Shown one piece after another: positions 38,201 through 47,682 of a DNA stretch of 64,000 nucleotides (the first letter of the stretch is position 1; each line of letters opens with the position of its first letter). The position numbers and the translations under genes are program-made. This DNA comes from Bolinopsis microptera (Eukaryota; Ctenophora; Tentaculata; Lobata; Bolinopsidae). A model generated the notes under the pieces. It was not told where the DNA came from and did no database searches. It saw only the letters and a program-made list of their open reading frames with translations. The stretch is taken from the NCBI RefSeq assembly GCF_026151205.1, contig NC_087073.1:16449837-16513836 (forward strand). Direction: 5' to 3'.

Positions 38201-41071
38201 TCAGGATAGCGATAGCAAACGCGGATTTGTCTGTAGCTAGAGGAGATTATGAGTCGGCGTTAGTGACCCTGAAGAAGATAGAACCTGACAAGCCGCACTA
38301 CAATCAAGCCAGGAAGAAACTTGCTAACATCTACTTCAAACACCGCAAAGACAAGAAGATGTACATCAGCTGTTTTCAGGATCTGGTCGACCAAAATCCT
38401 TCCCCTGAAAACATCATCTTGCTAGGTGACGCTTACATGCAGATCATTCAGCCCGACAAAGCTATCAGTGTGTACGAGTCTGCTCTTAAGAAAAATCCTC
38501 GAGATGCGAAGTTAGCTAGTAAAATAGGCAAGGCATTCGTCAAGACACACAACTACAACAAGGCTATTAATTATTATGAGACAGCTCTAAAACAGACACC
38601 CACTTTCTCGGAACTAAGGTATGATCTAGCTGATTTGCTCATAAAACTCAAGTCTTTTGAGAAAGCTGAAAGAATTCTGAAAACAGCTCTTGAAGGTCTC
38701 GCTGCCAGATCTGATCTCCCGAGTTTGATAGAGGAGTCCAAATACTGTGAGTTATTAGGATCACTCGCCCAGAAGAGAGGTCAGCTTGCTGATGCACTGG
38801 ACTTTCTCAAGAGGGCCGGCGAAGGAATGGACAAAGTCGTCAAGCGTGCATCCGTTGAGAACTCTGACAAAATTGATGAATTTAAGAAACACTTTGCTCG
38901 GCTAAGTATGAACATAGCGGAACATTACTGTGATGCCAGAGATTTCACCAAAGCCATGGAGTGTTACAGAGATGCCTTAGCGCAGGACCCTGACAACGTA
39001 TCCGCATCACTGGCCCTAGCAAACCTTCACATCTCCACTGGTGAATTGGAGGAGTGTCAGAACATATGCTCCTTGCTCCTTCAGAAGAACCCTCAGGACG
39101 AACAGGCTATTGTAGTGCTCGCCAACGTGCTTTTCCAGCGAAGCCAACACACAGAAGCTATCCACCATTTCCAGCAGCTACTGAAGAAGAGACCAGACAA
39201 CTTCACTGCACTGTCCACTCTTATCGACCTGCTCAGAAGAGCTGGGAAGGCCGAGGAAAGCACCAGATTCTTGGACATGGCTGAACGGTCCTCTGCTAAA
39301 ATACCTCTGTCTCCAGGTTTTAACTACTGTAAAGGACTGCACGCCTGGTATGGTGGCAACTCTCACACCGCACTTAAGCACTTTAATCTGGCCCGCAAGG
39401 ACTCGACCTGGGGCGAAAAGGCAGTGCTGGCCATGATCTGGATCTGTTTGAACCCCGACAACGACACGCTCGGGGGAGAGGTATTTGCTAACTCAGAACC
39501 TGAACGTTTGGTGGCGGAGCGCAAAGAGAATGATATGTTGTCAGTTAAAGCAGCTGAGAAGTTACTCCACGATCTGAGGCCCACCAACGCTCAGAGCGCG
39601 ATGAAAGTTCGCATACTGGAGAATTACTGTCTGATAGCCACGCAGAGCAAGCAAAACGTGGAGCGCGCCCTGGATAGTTTTATGGAAGTGGTAGCCACAC
39701 AGAGTGATCACGTGCCCGCCCTGCTCGGGTCTGCCATCGCTTTCATGATCCTCAAACAAGTTCCCAGGGCCCGGAATCAACTGAAACGTATAGCGAAAAT
39801 GCAGTGGAATCCGATCGGTAAGATCTCAATGATCTGCCATGTAGTTCATGAATCATGATTTAAGTAAATCTTTTCCTGAAAATTAGATACATCGATTATT
39901 TCAATGTTTAAGTCGCTGACTGACCACTGTGTAGTTTGATAATAAGCGTAAATGAAGTATGCCTACTAAGGTAGGTTTACTTCATTTACACCTATTATCA
40001 AACTACTTCTGAGATAATATCACGTCTGGTACAGTATCGCTATAAACTGAGGCTCTGGAAATTGTTCAGTCTTAAACACATTTATTATTTTTATAAACTT
40101 TAATTCCAGATGCGGAGGAGTTTGAAAAAGCGTGGCTACTCCTGGCTGACATCTATATTATAAACAGTAAATACGATATGGCGCAGGATCTCCTGAAGAA
40201 GTGTATTCAACATAATCAGGTAAGCGAATGCCCGTTATACAACGCATCTAAACCCGTTATCTGGTATAGATTATGCACATTTTTATCGGCCCCCGATTTT
40301 TGAATGTAATGAATGCAAGTTGTTTAAATATATCCGCACCCACTGATAACGTTTGTTTCATCAGAATCGTTTTAACATCACAAAATCATCAAACTTTATG
40401 ACAGAAATTGCAATTTTATCACTAACAATGACTGGCACCAGGCGTGTTTCAAAGCGTGGGAATATCACGGTTACGTGAACGAGAAAGAGGCGAGCTACAA
40501 GGATGCTGCTATTAACTACGAGAGGGCGTGGCAGTTCAGCAACTTCACCAACCCTACCATTGGTGAGTTTTACTTTGGCAATCTGCCAGGTCTTCAATTA
40601 CAACGAACGACTGTTTTTCTGATTTCAGCCTCGTTTTATTATTTTTGTAATTATTTCTCGGTCTAGTTTTGGTTATTTGTGAGAATGTGCATGCGTCAAG
40701 TAAAAAGTACCTCTCCAATGGTCACTTCCCCATTTTAATTATTAAATTTTGTAATATTGATTATAGAAATTGAATTTCTTTGCAGGTTTCAAACTTGGAT
40801 TCAACTATCTTAAAGCTAAACGATTCGTTGATGCTATCGATGTTTGCCACAAGGTTTGACGCCTATTTGATGACACTTTTAGCTATCAAATTATATTAAC
40901 TAGTTCCTCATTTTTTGTACTTTTTTTTATAACTCTTTATTGTCCATATAATTGTATTTTTTATAATCCCTTTAGAGCCCACTTCTTTTTCAGGTGCTGA
41001 ATCATCACCCAAATTACCCAAAGATCAGAAAAGAAATCCTTGAAAAAGCCAGAGCGAACATCAGAGTATGA
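20238..41071 (+). CDS. TTC21B: Intraflagellar transport protein 139 (TTC21B), IFT-A subunit
   Basis: TPR-repeat subunit of IFT-A, which drives retrograde transport in cilia. Sixteen exons were read: 20238-20264, 20381-20510, 20618-20728, 20851-21020, 21307-21680, 21795-21893, 22051-22167, 22329-22404, 36220-36425, 36602-36694, 37155-37284, 37796-39817, 40110-40219, 40442-40562, 40786-40853, 40994-41071. Phases match at every junction and the product is about 1310 residues, close to human TTC21B (1316). Strong family blocks include [66 protein letters not shown] and the end [17 protein letters not shown]. Exon 5 is 374 nt although both its ends are phase 0: its frame breaks near 21400 by one missing base. 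Intron 8 (13.8 kb) holds an antisense Kv gene. AATAAA is at about 41361. Confidence 0.95.
22405..24254. other. IFT139 intron 8, first part; no gene seen
   Basis: Non-coding between IFT139 exon 8 and the 3' end of the antisense channel gene. It contains a short tandem duplication at about 23380-23455 (TTACATATGACATGGCTAGC twice). TTTTATTA at about 23345 could be a minus-strand poly(A) signal for the channel, but it is far from its stop. Confidence 0.45.
24255..26693 (-). CDS. Voltage-gated potassium channel subunit, Shaker-type, atypical S6
   Basis: Four exons on the minus strand: 26693-26529, 26011-25814, 25370-25264, 25077-24255, with phases 0/0/2 matching, give 430 residues. Residues about 44-125 are a T1 tetramerisation domain ([34 protein letters not shown]). 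Six transmembrane segments follow. S4 is [20 protein letters not shown] with Arg every third residue. The pore is [10 protein letters not shown]6 ends [10 protein letters not shown], where Kv1-4 channels have PxP, so the second proline is missing as in silent or regulatory Kv subunits. The C-terminus STAV fits a class I PDZ ligand. An in-frame stop lies upstream of the ATG, so the start is secure. The whole gene lies in intron 8 of IFT139, antisense. Confidence 0.92.
26694..27717. other. IFT139 intron 8: upstream region of the Kv gene
   Basis: AT-rich and non-coding. It should contain the Kv promoter on the minus strand, but no TATA or initiator is clear enough to call. Confidence 0.4.
27718..28329 (+). 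pseudogene. LINE reverse transcriptase C-terminal remnant
   Basis: About 200 codons read [20 protein letters not shown], then KSKLSKSL, an in-frame TAG (27913-27915), then [20 protein letters not shown] and [20 protein letters not shown]. This is the conserved post-RT C-terminal region of non-LTR retrotransposons common in cnidarians and other invertebrates. Catalytic RT motifs are absent, so the copy is 5' truncated and dead. It lies sense to IFT139 inside its intron 8. Confidence 0.85.
28330..29567. other. IFT139 intron 8: non-coding, nothing recognised
   Basis: No gene, repeat boundary or RNA gene found. AT-rich, with a short GC-rich part near 29390-29420. Confidence 0.4.
29568..29853. 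repeat. 12-bp minisatellite (CCAATACCACAA)n
   Basis: About 23 copies of a 12-bp unit with A/G variation (CCAATACCACAA, CCAGTACCACAA, CCAATACCGCAA). Because the unit length is a multiple of three, long repetitive ORFs appear in several frames (such as YWLW and NQYH repeats). These are artefacts of the repeat. Confidence 0.95.
29854..31689. other. IFT139 intron 8: non-coding, nothing recognised
   Basis: Short ORFs only, with no homology I can recognise and no splice-flanked exon. No repeat boundary was identified. Confidence 0.4.
31698..32576. mobile_element. hAT-type MITE, 879 bp, perfect 8-bp TSD, with tRNA-like insert
   Basis: CCTATAAT occurs at 31690-31697 and 32577-32584, directly outside termini CATCGATGGTAAATACG (left) and CAAGGATGGTAAATGCG (right, reverse complement). 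An 8-bp duplication and CA-start termini fit hAT. The interior repeats AAATACGT motifs and, near the right end, carries a tRNA-like segment on the minus strand (about 32370-32439). There is no transposase. Confidence 0.85.
32365..32439 (-). repeat. tRNA-like sequence (SINE or Pol III promoter relic)
   Basis: The minus strand reads TGGCCTCATTGGTTAATACG (A-box-like), then GCGAGTTCGAGACTC (B-box-like GTTCGA). The sequence 3' of the T-arm does not pair with the expected 5' acceptor GGAATCG, so it is not a functional tRNA gene. Confidence 0.55.
32585..36219. other. IFT139 intron 8: final 3.6 kb, no gene seen
   Basis: Long non-coding stretch, AT-rich. I see no exon, RNA gene or clean transposon boundary. 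It ends at the acceptor TGTCCTCAG for exon 9. Confidence 0.45.
36774..36900 (+). repeat. tRNA-derived SINE-like sequence in an IFT139 intron
   Basis: A-box-like TGGTCCAGTGATCCAGTGG and, at the spacing of a tRNA, the B-box-like GCGGGTTCGAGAAAT. The 3' acceptor arm is not evident. It lies in the intron between exons 10 and 11, sense to the gene. Confidence 0.55.
39931..40006. repeat. 76-bp near-perfect hairpin in an IFT139 intron
   Basis: Two 36-nt arms with about four mismatches and a TAAG loop: GTAGTTTGATAATAAGCGTA and on, against its complement ending CCTATTATCAAACTAC. It is probably a tiny foldback MITE. Confidence 0.85.
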
Positions 41072-42110
41072 GATATGTGCAGATTCTTCAGAAAATACCT
41101 TCCTCAGTATCAAATTGTCTGTTAACCGAACAGTGCCGCTCTCTTACCAGATCAGAAATATTTAACTTACTTTAGATTATTATTTCTTTCTTGACATAGT
41201 TTGATAGTGCTGGCATTATCAATCCATTTAATTTGGAACGGGTTCAGACTTCAGAAATCATAATTCATTGTGTGGAAATATCAGTGATTGGTGTCAATAA
41301 TTTGTATAGTGTATATATATATTATTATATATGTAAAAAGCAGTGAATATCCAGATTGTTAATAAACAGTTATTTATTATAAATTTTTAAGATGGTGCCT
41401 GATATGCAACAGCCATTGGTTATGTTTCTAGAATGTAGAAGCGTCAATGGTTTTACTTTTACTGTAAATGTATTGGTACCCGAAGCAAGAAAAATCTGAA
41501 CGTTTATTAAGTTGTATTTTTGCTATTTGTGTTGTTTGGTTTTATATCTCTCATATGAGTGTTTTAATCATCCCATGTAAAATTACGATGTGCTTATCTC
41601 TAACTTTTTAAAAGCTTTATCTGGTGAATTTTGATTCGATAATATTAAATCGATAATATTAATTCTTTGACCGTATAAAAATAATTAAGCGGTTATAGAC
41701 CAGTTTCCTCGGGTGGTGCAGTTTGGGACAAGAGAATGTGGTCGCGCGCTACTGCAACTGCAAGCGAGAGGGCTCTGGTTAGGGCAAGACCACAGCTTGA
41801 CGGCACACAACATATGAAAACACAATTATCATTATAATTTGTAACATAATAAAAATCCTATGATTCGAATAAATAAACTTGTTTAATTAAAGCAGCAGTC
41901 AACACTAATAGTAATGCAGAATACAAAAGTCTGATTAGCCGCTAACTTACCCAATATGCAATAAAGCACTCAGTTATCTCGATGTAAGTTGAGCAGGTCG
42001 TTAAGAGTCTCACTACTAAAGTGCCACGTTGTGTATAGTTCCTTTACCCGCCTATAATTCTATACTTTTCTGATCTAGCGACAACTTTGAACTTCTCTTC
42101 TAGATAGTTA
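41072..42110. other. IFT139 3' flank
   Basis: AATAAA at about 41361. Otherwise AT-rich. Bases about 41745-41790 (GCGAGAGGGCTCTGGTTAGG) recur at about 42832 and, inverted, at about 44352-44400. Confidence 0.5.
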
Positions 42111-42970
42111 CTGGGCGGCACTCAGCATTTTCATTCTGCCGAATCTCTATTTATGAACATAATAGCCTGGGGTCCCCATACCAGTACACAGTAACTAGAT
42201 AGTGATTAGTGACCATTGACCAATGTAGTGCTGAACAAGTATTGGTTGGTTAGTGTCACAGTTACAAGGATTTTGTAGGTTTACAACCTACCAGGACGCG
42301 CGCCGAGTTAGACTCGTCGACGGTCCTAATATATGGAACAAATATTTTACGAGTATCACCCGTTAACAAGGATTGGTTGGTTAGCTTCACAGTTACAAGG
42401 ATTGGTTGGTTAGTTGTAAGTGTCACAGTTACAAGGATTGGTTTCTAAATTAAAACCATCCGAAGTGCAAAGTATAATTTAAATTGGGATTATCGTTTAA
42501 GTTTGTGGTTTGATCGACGCCTCTTTGAAGTAAGAGGCCAGAAACCGTTGACCAGAACAGAGAGAGAGAGAGGTTTGATTGACGATGTCAATCCTTCGCA
42601 GCTCGGCGTGGTTCAGTGGTGCATCACGCGGATCTAACGAAGTGGTTGCGAGAAACATTATTTGATGCGCAGCCCTGAGCCCAGTAGTTTGTGGTTTGTA
42701 GCTCAGTGCACAACTTACTGGGTCATTCACCTTGCCATGGCCCATGAGTCTACGCGTACTGCGTGACGCGCTTGTTTCACAAATAATATAGATATCCTGT
42801 GCCGCCTTCGGCAGTCTCGCGCTACTGCAAGCGAGAGGGCTCTGGATAGAGCAAACTGGGTCACGCTGCGCTTCAAAGACCATGCTTCTCGTTACCTAGG
42901 GACCCCAGGCTATTATGTTCATTAACATAGAATAGAGATTAGGCGGAATGACAGGCTGAGCGCGGCCCAG
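42111..42970. mobile_element. Non-autonomous TIR element, 860 bp
   Basis: Left end CTGGGCGGCACTCAGCATTT through CATAATAGCCTGGGGTCCCC (42111-42177) is mirrored by GGGACCCCAGGCTATTATGT through GAGCGCGGCCCAG (about 42899-42970). The terminal sequence also occurs at 10405-10453 and 44061-44096. The interior holds a tandem ATTGGTTGGTTAG motif (about 42225-42440) and the inverted copy of 8015-8107 at 42272-42366. No transposase ORF; no clear target duplication. Confidence 0.75.
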
Positions 42971-44460
42971 TCATGCTTCTCGCTACCACGATCATATCGT
43001 AGCACTACTGACTGATCGTCTAGGACGTAGCGCTACGAGCTGGGAAAGAGCAATCAAAGTTTTATTTAAGTCAAGCATCAATACAAGGCGCAGTTTGATG
43101 TTTATATCTCCTGCGAAAGCAAACTCCCAAATTGCGCGTGCTGTACGCTGTAGTAACTTTTTTAAACTTCATGAATCGAGATCAAATCTTTTGCAATGTA
43201 TTATAAAAAATCAACATATGCACTTATTATATATAATCTAAGTAAACTATAGGTAAAAATATAATATTAATCATAAGCTAAAATGTACTAATCTTTGTAT
43301 TCTAAATGGGGAAAAAGAAGAAACATTGTCAGTCAGTCGAGAAAATTGTCAGTCAGGCTATATGGCAGCTTGGAATATATTTCAAAGAGAATAACAAGCT
43401 CAAAAACGGGATTGGGGATAATGATTAATCACTCTACACTCGACTGTCACGTATGATGTTGTAGCGCGATGCGTTACTGTGCCGCGCCGCGCACTCAATG
43501 AGGCTTCTCACAGCGGCTAGATCGGCGAGATGCGCTACTGTGCCGCGCAGAGCTGCCATGAATTGACATTGTCAATTAACGTATGACGTATCTTTTTTAA
43601 CACTTCCTCGAAGTGGCTCTGAATGACTTGCTATATCCAGATCCCTTGCACTTGCAGCGGCGCGAAAGCACTTGATTAGGTGAACTGAATGTCTATTCGA
43701 AACCCTAACCCTCTAATCTGATCCCAACCCTACATTGAATCAAATAGACGAAAATTTCGATTGTCAGTGCAGGGACCCCTTTCACTTTTAGAAACATTTT
43801 TGATTGGCGATGTCAACCCATCGAGATCGTTGCTGCAAAGCAAATCAACGATCGACGTTGACGGATGTTACTCGTCTAAATTTCTTCGAAGTAGCGCGCG
43901 CCGGGCCAAATCATTAACAATGGTCAACGATCGACGATGCAAAGCAAAAATGCTAGTTCGCACGGCGCGTCGAAGCGGCGAAGTCATCCAAACAAAATTG
44001 AAGCGAAAATTTGTAATATATTACCTGGGGCTATCATGTTCATAAACATTCCGCCGAATAAAGATTCGGCGGAATGACAGGCTGAGCGCGGCCCAGTAAA
44101 AAGTATATACACACTTTTTTGACACACGCCGCCTGGCGTACACGCTTTGAGAGGTATACAACGTGTAGCAAACAATTTCCCGTTCAATTTCAGTTGACTC
44201 ATATCATACGTTAACTTTAATTGACGATGTCAATTCATCGCAGCTCGGTGCGGCAAAGTAGCGCATCTCGCCAATCTAGCGAGAAGACTCATTGAGTGCG
44301 AGAAGCCTCATTGAGTGCGCGGCGCGGCACATTAACGCATCGTGCTACAAACGTTGCTCTAACCAGGGCCCTCTCGCTTGCAGTAGCGCGCGACCGTATT
44401 CTACTTGTGAAACCGTATTCTACTTGTGAAACAAGCGCGTCACGCAGTACGCGTAGACAC
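42971..44460. repeat. Nested foldback repeats
   Basis: About 125-bp arms at 43467-43595 (GCGCGATGCGTTACTGTGCC, then CACTCAATGAGGCTTCTC) are mirrored at 44212-44345. Between them sit a solo copy of the 7440-8790 terminus (43865-43923) and a TIR fragment (about 44033-44096) with an internal ATTCCGCCGAATAAAGATTC hairpin. No gene is seen. Confidence 0.7.
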
Positions 44461-45037
44461 ATGGCTATGTGAACTACAAACGTTAACTTAGTGCAAAATA
44501 AAGCAAGTTATAAATCTATTTCATACGTACGCGTATCAAATTCAAAATTGGATGTGCTTTCACGGGAGATATAGCACGGTCAATCAATTAGTCAATCAAT
44601 AAGTCAATATGCATTATTAATTATTTTACATTTATACGGGTAAAATCTAAGTAATCTAAAATTTGGCAATTGTTAATGGACTATCACTAACTTGGCGCTA
44701 CTTCGAAAACATTTTTTTATGATATCATTTTTCAATTTTATTGCCATTACAATGAATAATGATATCATAATAAAAATAAGTAGACATCCGATCATAAACT
44801 TGTTAGGTCCAGTACAACCTAAGATGTCGCCTGACTAACAATGTGGTGTATACATGGACACATCCTTAACATCTTAGATAGATGCTAAGAGTGATGGAAG
44901 ACTCCCCAGCCTATTTGTAAATATTATTTGCTAGCTATTAATATTTTATGAATATTTGTGATGATCTTATGTATCATTACTTTACTTTACTTTACTTACT
45001 TTATTATGTTTTGATTCGATTTGATTTGATATGATTT
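44461..45037. other. Intergenic, nothing recognised
   Basis: AT-rich, with a short TTTAC-rich run near 44980-45000. No gene. Confidence 0.4.
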
Positions 45038-45040
45038 TAA

Positions 45041-45304
45041 CAAATAGTCTTCACAACCTCCGGAGGTATGGGACCGCTCTGCACAGTGTTTGTAGATCGT
45101 GTCTCTGAGATGATAGCTGACCACAAAAAAGAAGCCAAGAGCCAAGTCAAAAATCATATCAGAACACGATTCAGATTTGATCTGTTAAGAAGTACACTCA
45201 TTGCACTGAGGGGAATCAGAGGAAGGTCAACAGCCCAGCATCTTGAACTGCAAGACGTATCCTTCAACCTCATTCCCCAGAAGACGAGCTTTGAGGTCTC
45301 CTAG
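45041..45304 (+). pseudogene. Fragment of a mobile-element-associated ORF
   Basis: The frame reads QIVFTTSGGMGPLCTVFVDR, then SEMIADHKKEAKSQVKNHIR and LLRSTLIALRGIRGR. It resembles the C-terminal part of repetitive proteins seen in many aquatic invertebrates (pattern FTP-V-S-TGGMG, then helical segment, then LRS-L--LRG-R). The same domain occurs on the other strand at 47045-47347. I cannot name the parent element with certainty. Confidence 0.5.
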
Positions 45305-45494
45305 ATTTGTTTATGTAAATTTTGTAGATATTTTACTGTACTATTTTATATTGTATACAATTTTACGGACGAAATGATCCCAGGGGGGACTCCCAACCCA
45401 CCGCTTCGGCGGGTAGTTGATGCACCGATCACAAGCAATAGCCACTTTGGTCAACTTGCTGTGAGGTGTCTCAGCTACATGGGTTGGGGGTCCC

Positions 45495-45534
<40 letters not shown>

Positions 45535-47044
45535 AGTATTACATTTTTGACGGCCCCAACGTTAATGTGGCTTTTGCTATGTGTTGGTTCAGCCGAATTA
45601 ATTATTATGTAATCAAGTTTATTTTTCTCTTTTGGTTAGTTGTCATCCGGCCAAACATTAAGCAACTTATATTGCAGCACCATTTTTCAATTAGAATGTT
45701 AAAATATGTCATTGTAATTTTGCATGGCTGAAATGTAACGCTTGATTTGTATATATAATAATTAATTGAATTTTCAAATAAAATCAAAAAATCAGCCATT
45801 GAAAGCATGAACTAAAAAACCCTCACAGAGAGCAAAATTTTTACCAAACCCCTAAAGATATACTGGAGGGTTCTTAAATCTATTGTTAATTCTGCATAAT
45901 ATAAAAACTGCTGCTGCAATGATAATACTATGTGCAGAGCCCACTACAGCTACTATACAATGTATTGAAGGCTAGGGGTATCCTAAGAAGATTCCTGATC
46001 TTTTCTCATTGTCTTTTCTCAACTTCCAGCAATTGTCTAGAAACTTCCATTAACTTGATAAAATTGAGAACGAAAGCACTATTAATACAATCACAGGCTG
46101 CTGACTTAAAAGATACTTGGACTCCAAACAATTTTAAGTTACAGTAATTTAATTTAATTGCAGCGGCACATAATTTAAACTATTGCTATCATTATTGTAC
46201 TACAGACTGAAAATATCTCAGATCGATTTTGGGCGTTTTTAACCACTTGTAGTTGTAATTCTTAAATATGAGATATCCTAATTTATAACTTTTTAATCAG
46301 AGTGAACTATTAATTGATATTTGATAATTTATTTATTTGATAGTTTAGTCTGATATTGATATTAATATTGATTATATTGATATTGTTATTATTGAATGAA
46401 GCCAACTCCAGACATAAATAAAACTACTTCTATTAACAAAGGGACTTGGAGTATAAACGACCAATTTTGCATTATTGTCTATCCAACCAAGAATTCAGGA
46501 GGCAAGGGTGGGTGCGTAAACTTTATGGTCTGCACTCTGCACTCTCAGATCCTGTATCACCCTGGATTCATTTCGACGTATTTTTGGTAAAAGTATACAT
46601 ATACTTTCTGGTCACTCTCTTGCTACTCCAAGTCCCCTAAGATATATGGTCTAAAGTTTGCACTAGTTATATTTATAAAATATGTTTTTGTCTGCTTTAA
46701 CTGATACTAAATAAAATTGTTGTTTTCTTGAAATTGTTGTTTTCTTGACTATTACAGATAGAAAGATCCATTGCAAATGAGTTTAATATCTACTTCAATT
46801 TTATTGCCTCCACTCTGAGGAGATGTATTCAAACAATATATAGATATTATATGACCCTATATAAAAATAAAAATCTGAGTAAAAAACCCCTTTAAAAACT
46901 GGGGAACATTTACAAAAACCTTAACAGTAAAAGTAGCCATATGACAATCTACTGGCTCTAAATTTATATCTAAATATGCTATTTTAACTGCACTACCACT
47001 TTTATCCCTCTTTCTCCTCTAAGAGCAGTAATTGTTGTTCTCAA
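45305..47044. other. Intergenic AT-rich region
   Basis: Contains a T homopolymer of about 30-40 bp at about 45499-45528. Small ORFs show no homology I recognise. Confidence 0.4.
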
Positions 47045-47347
47045 TCAGTCAAATCTTATTCTTTTCCTGATAAATGTTATCGCCTCACTGTATCTTTGAC
47101 CTGATCTTCTAGATAATTTATCAGCTAACTTCTTGAAGAAAGCATTAGCTTCTCTTCCCATTCCACCTGTTGTTGATAGGACTATTGGTGTGAATGTTCC
47201 ATGTTCAACTTCAATGATCCTTTTGTTGTATGCGCTTTTCTTCTGTCTCTCATGGCTAGTGTAAATACTCGTTTGAGATCCAAGAGCCTTATTGGAAGAG
47301 CATGAAATACTCTTACATCTAAAAATGCTCTTACCGATGGGTTCCAA
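47045..47347 (-). pseudogene. Second fragment of the mobile-element-associated ORF
   Basis: The minus strand reads KKSAYNKRIIEVEHGTFTPI, then VLSTTGGMGREANAFFKKLA and YSEAITFIRKRIRFD. It is the same domain as at 45041-45304 but extends further N-terminal. It ends in a stop before the LRS-LRG motif, so it is truncated or broken. Confidence 0.5.
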
Positions 47348-47682
47348 ATAGTCTTAGCGAGTTTTTATCATTCGAAGACTACCTTGTATGCTGTCAAACA
47401 GTAATTTGCACCTAAGTTCACACCTAATAATTATAAATCAAAATTCAATTTGATGATAACCTTTAGACTTATCTTTAAATGTCTGACCTTCACTTACATT
47501 AATGTCCTATACTGATGTAGCAGGTAGCTAAAGGATTGTTACGGAAATAATTGAATTTGAAAACTGAATAGCTTGATGCCTTGGTCAGTAGTCACATCAT
47601 TTTTTGCTGATCAGTGATTTATTTTTAGGCACTAATCGCAATGACAAAGGACTAATCACTTATCAGACTTTGCACGGCCACC

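Noticed and set aside
42497-42883. 128-codon minus-strand ORF
   Set aside because: It lies wholly inside a TIR element and its blocks recur in other non-coding copies; no protein-like features.
43761-44045. 94-codon plus-strand ORF
   Set aside because: Composed of dispersed repeat pieces, including a solo terminus of the 7440-8790 element.
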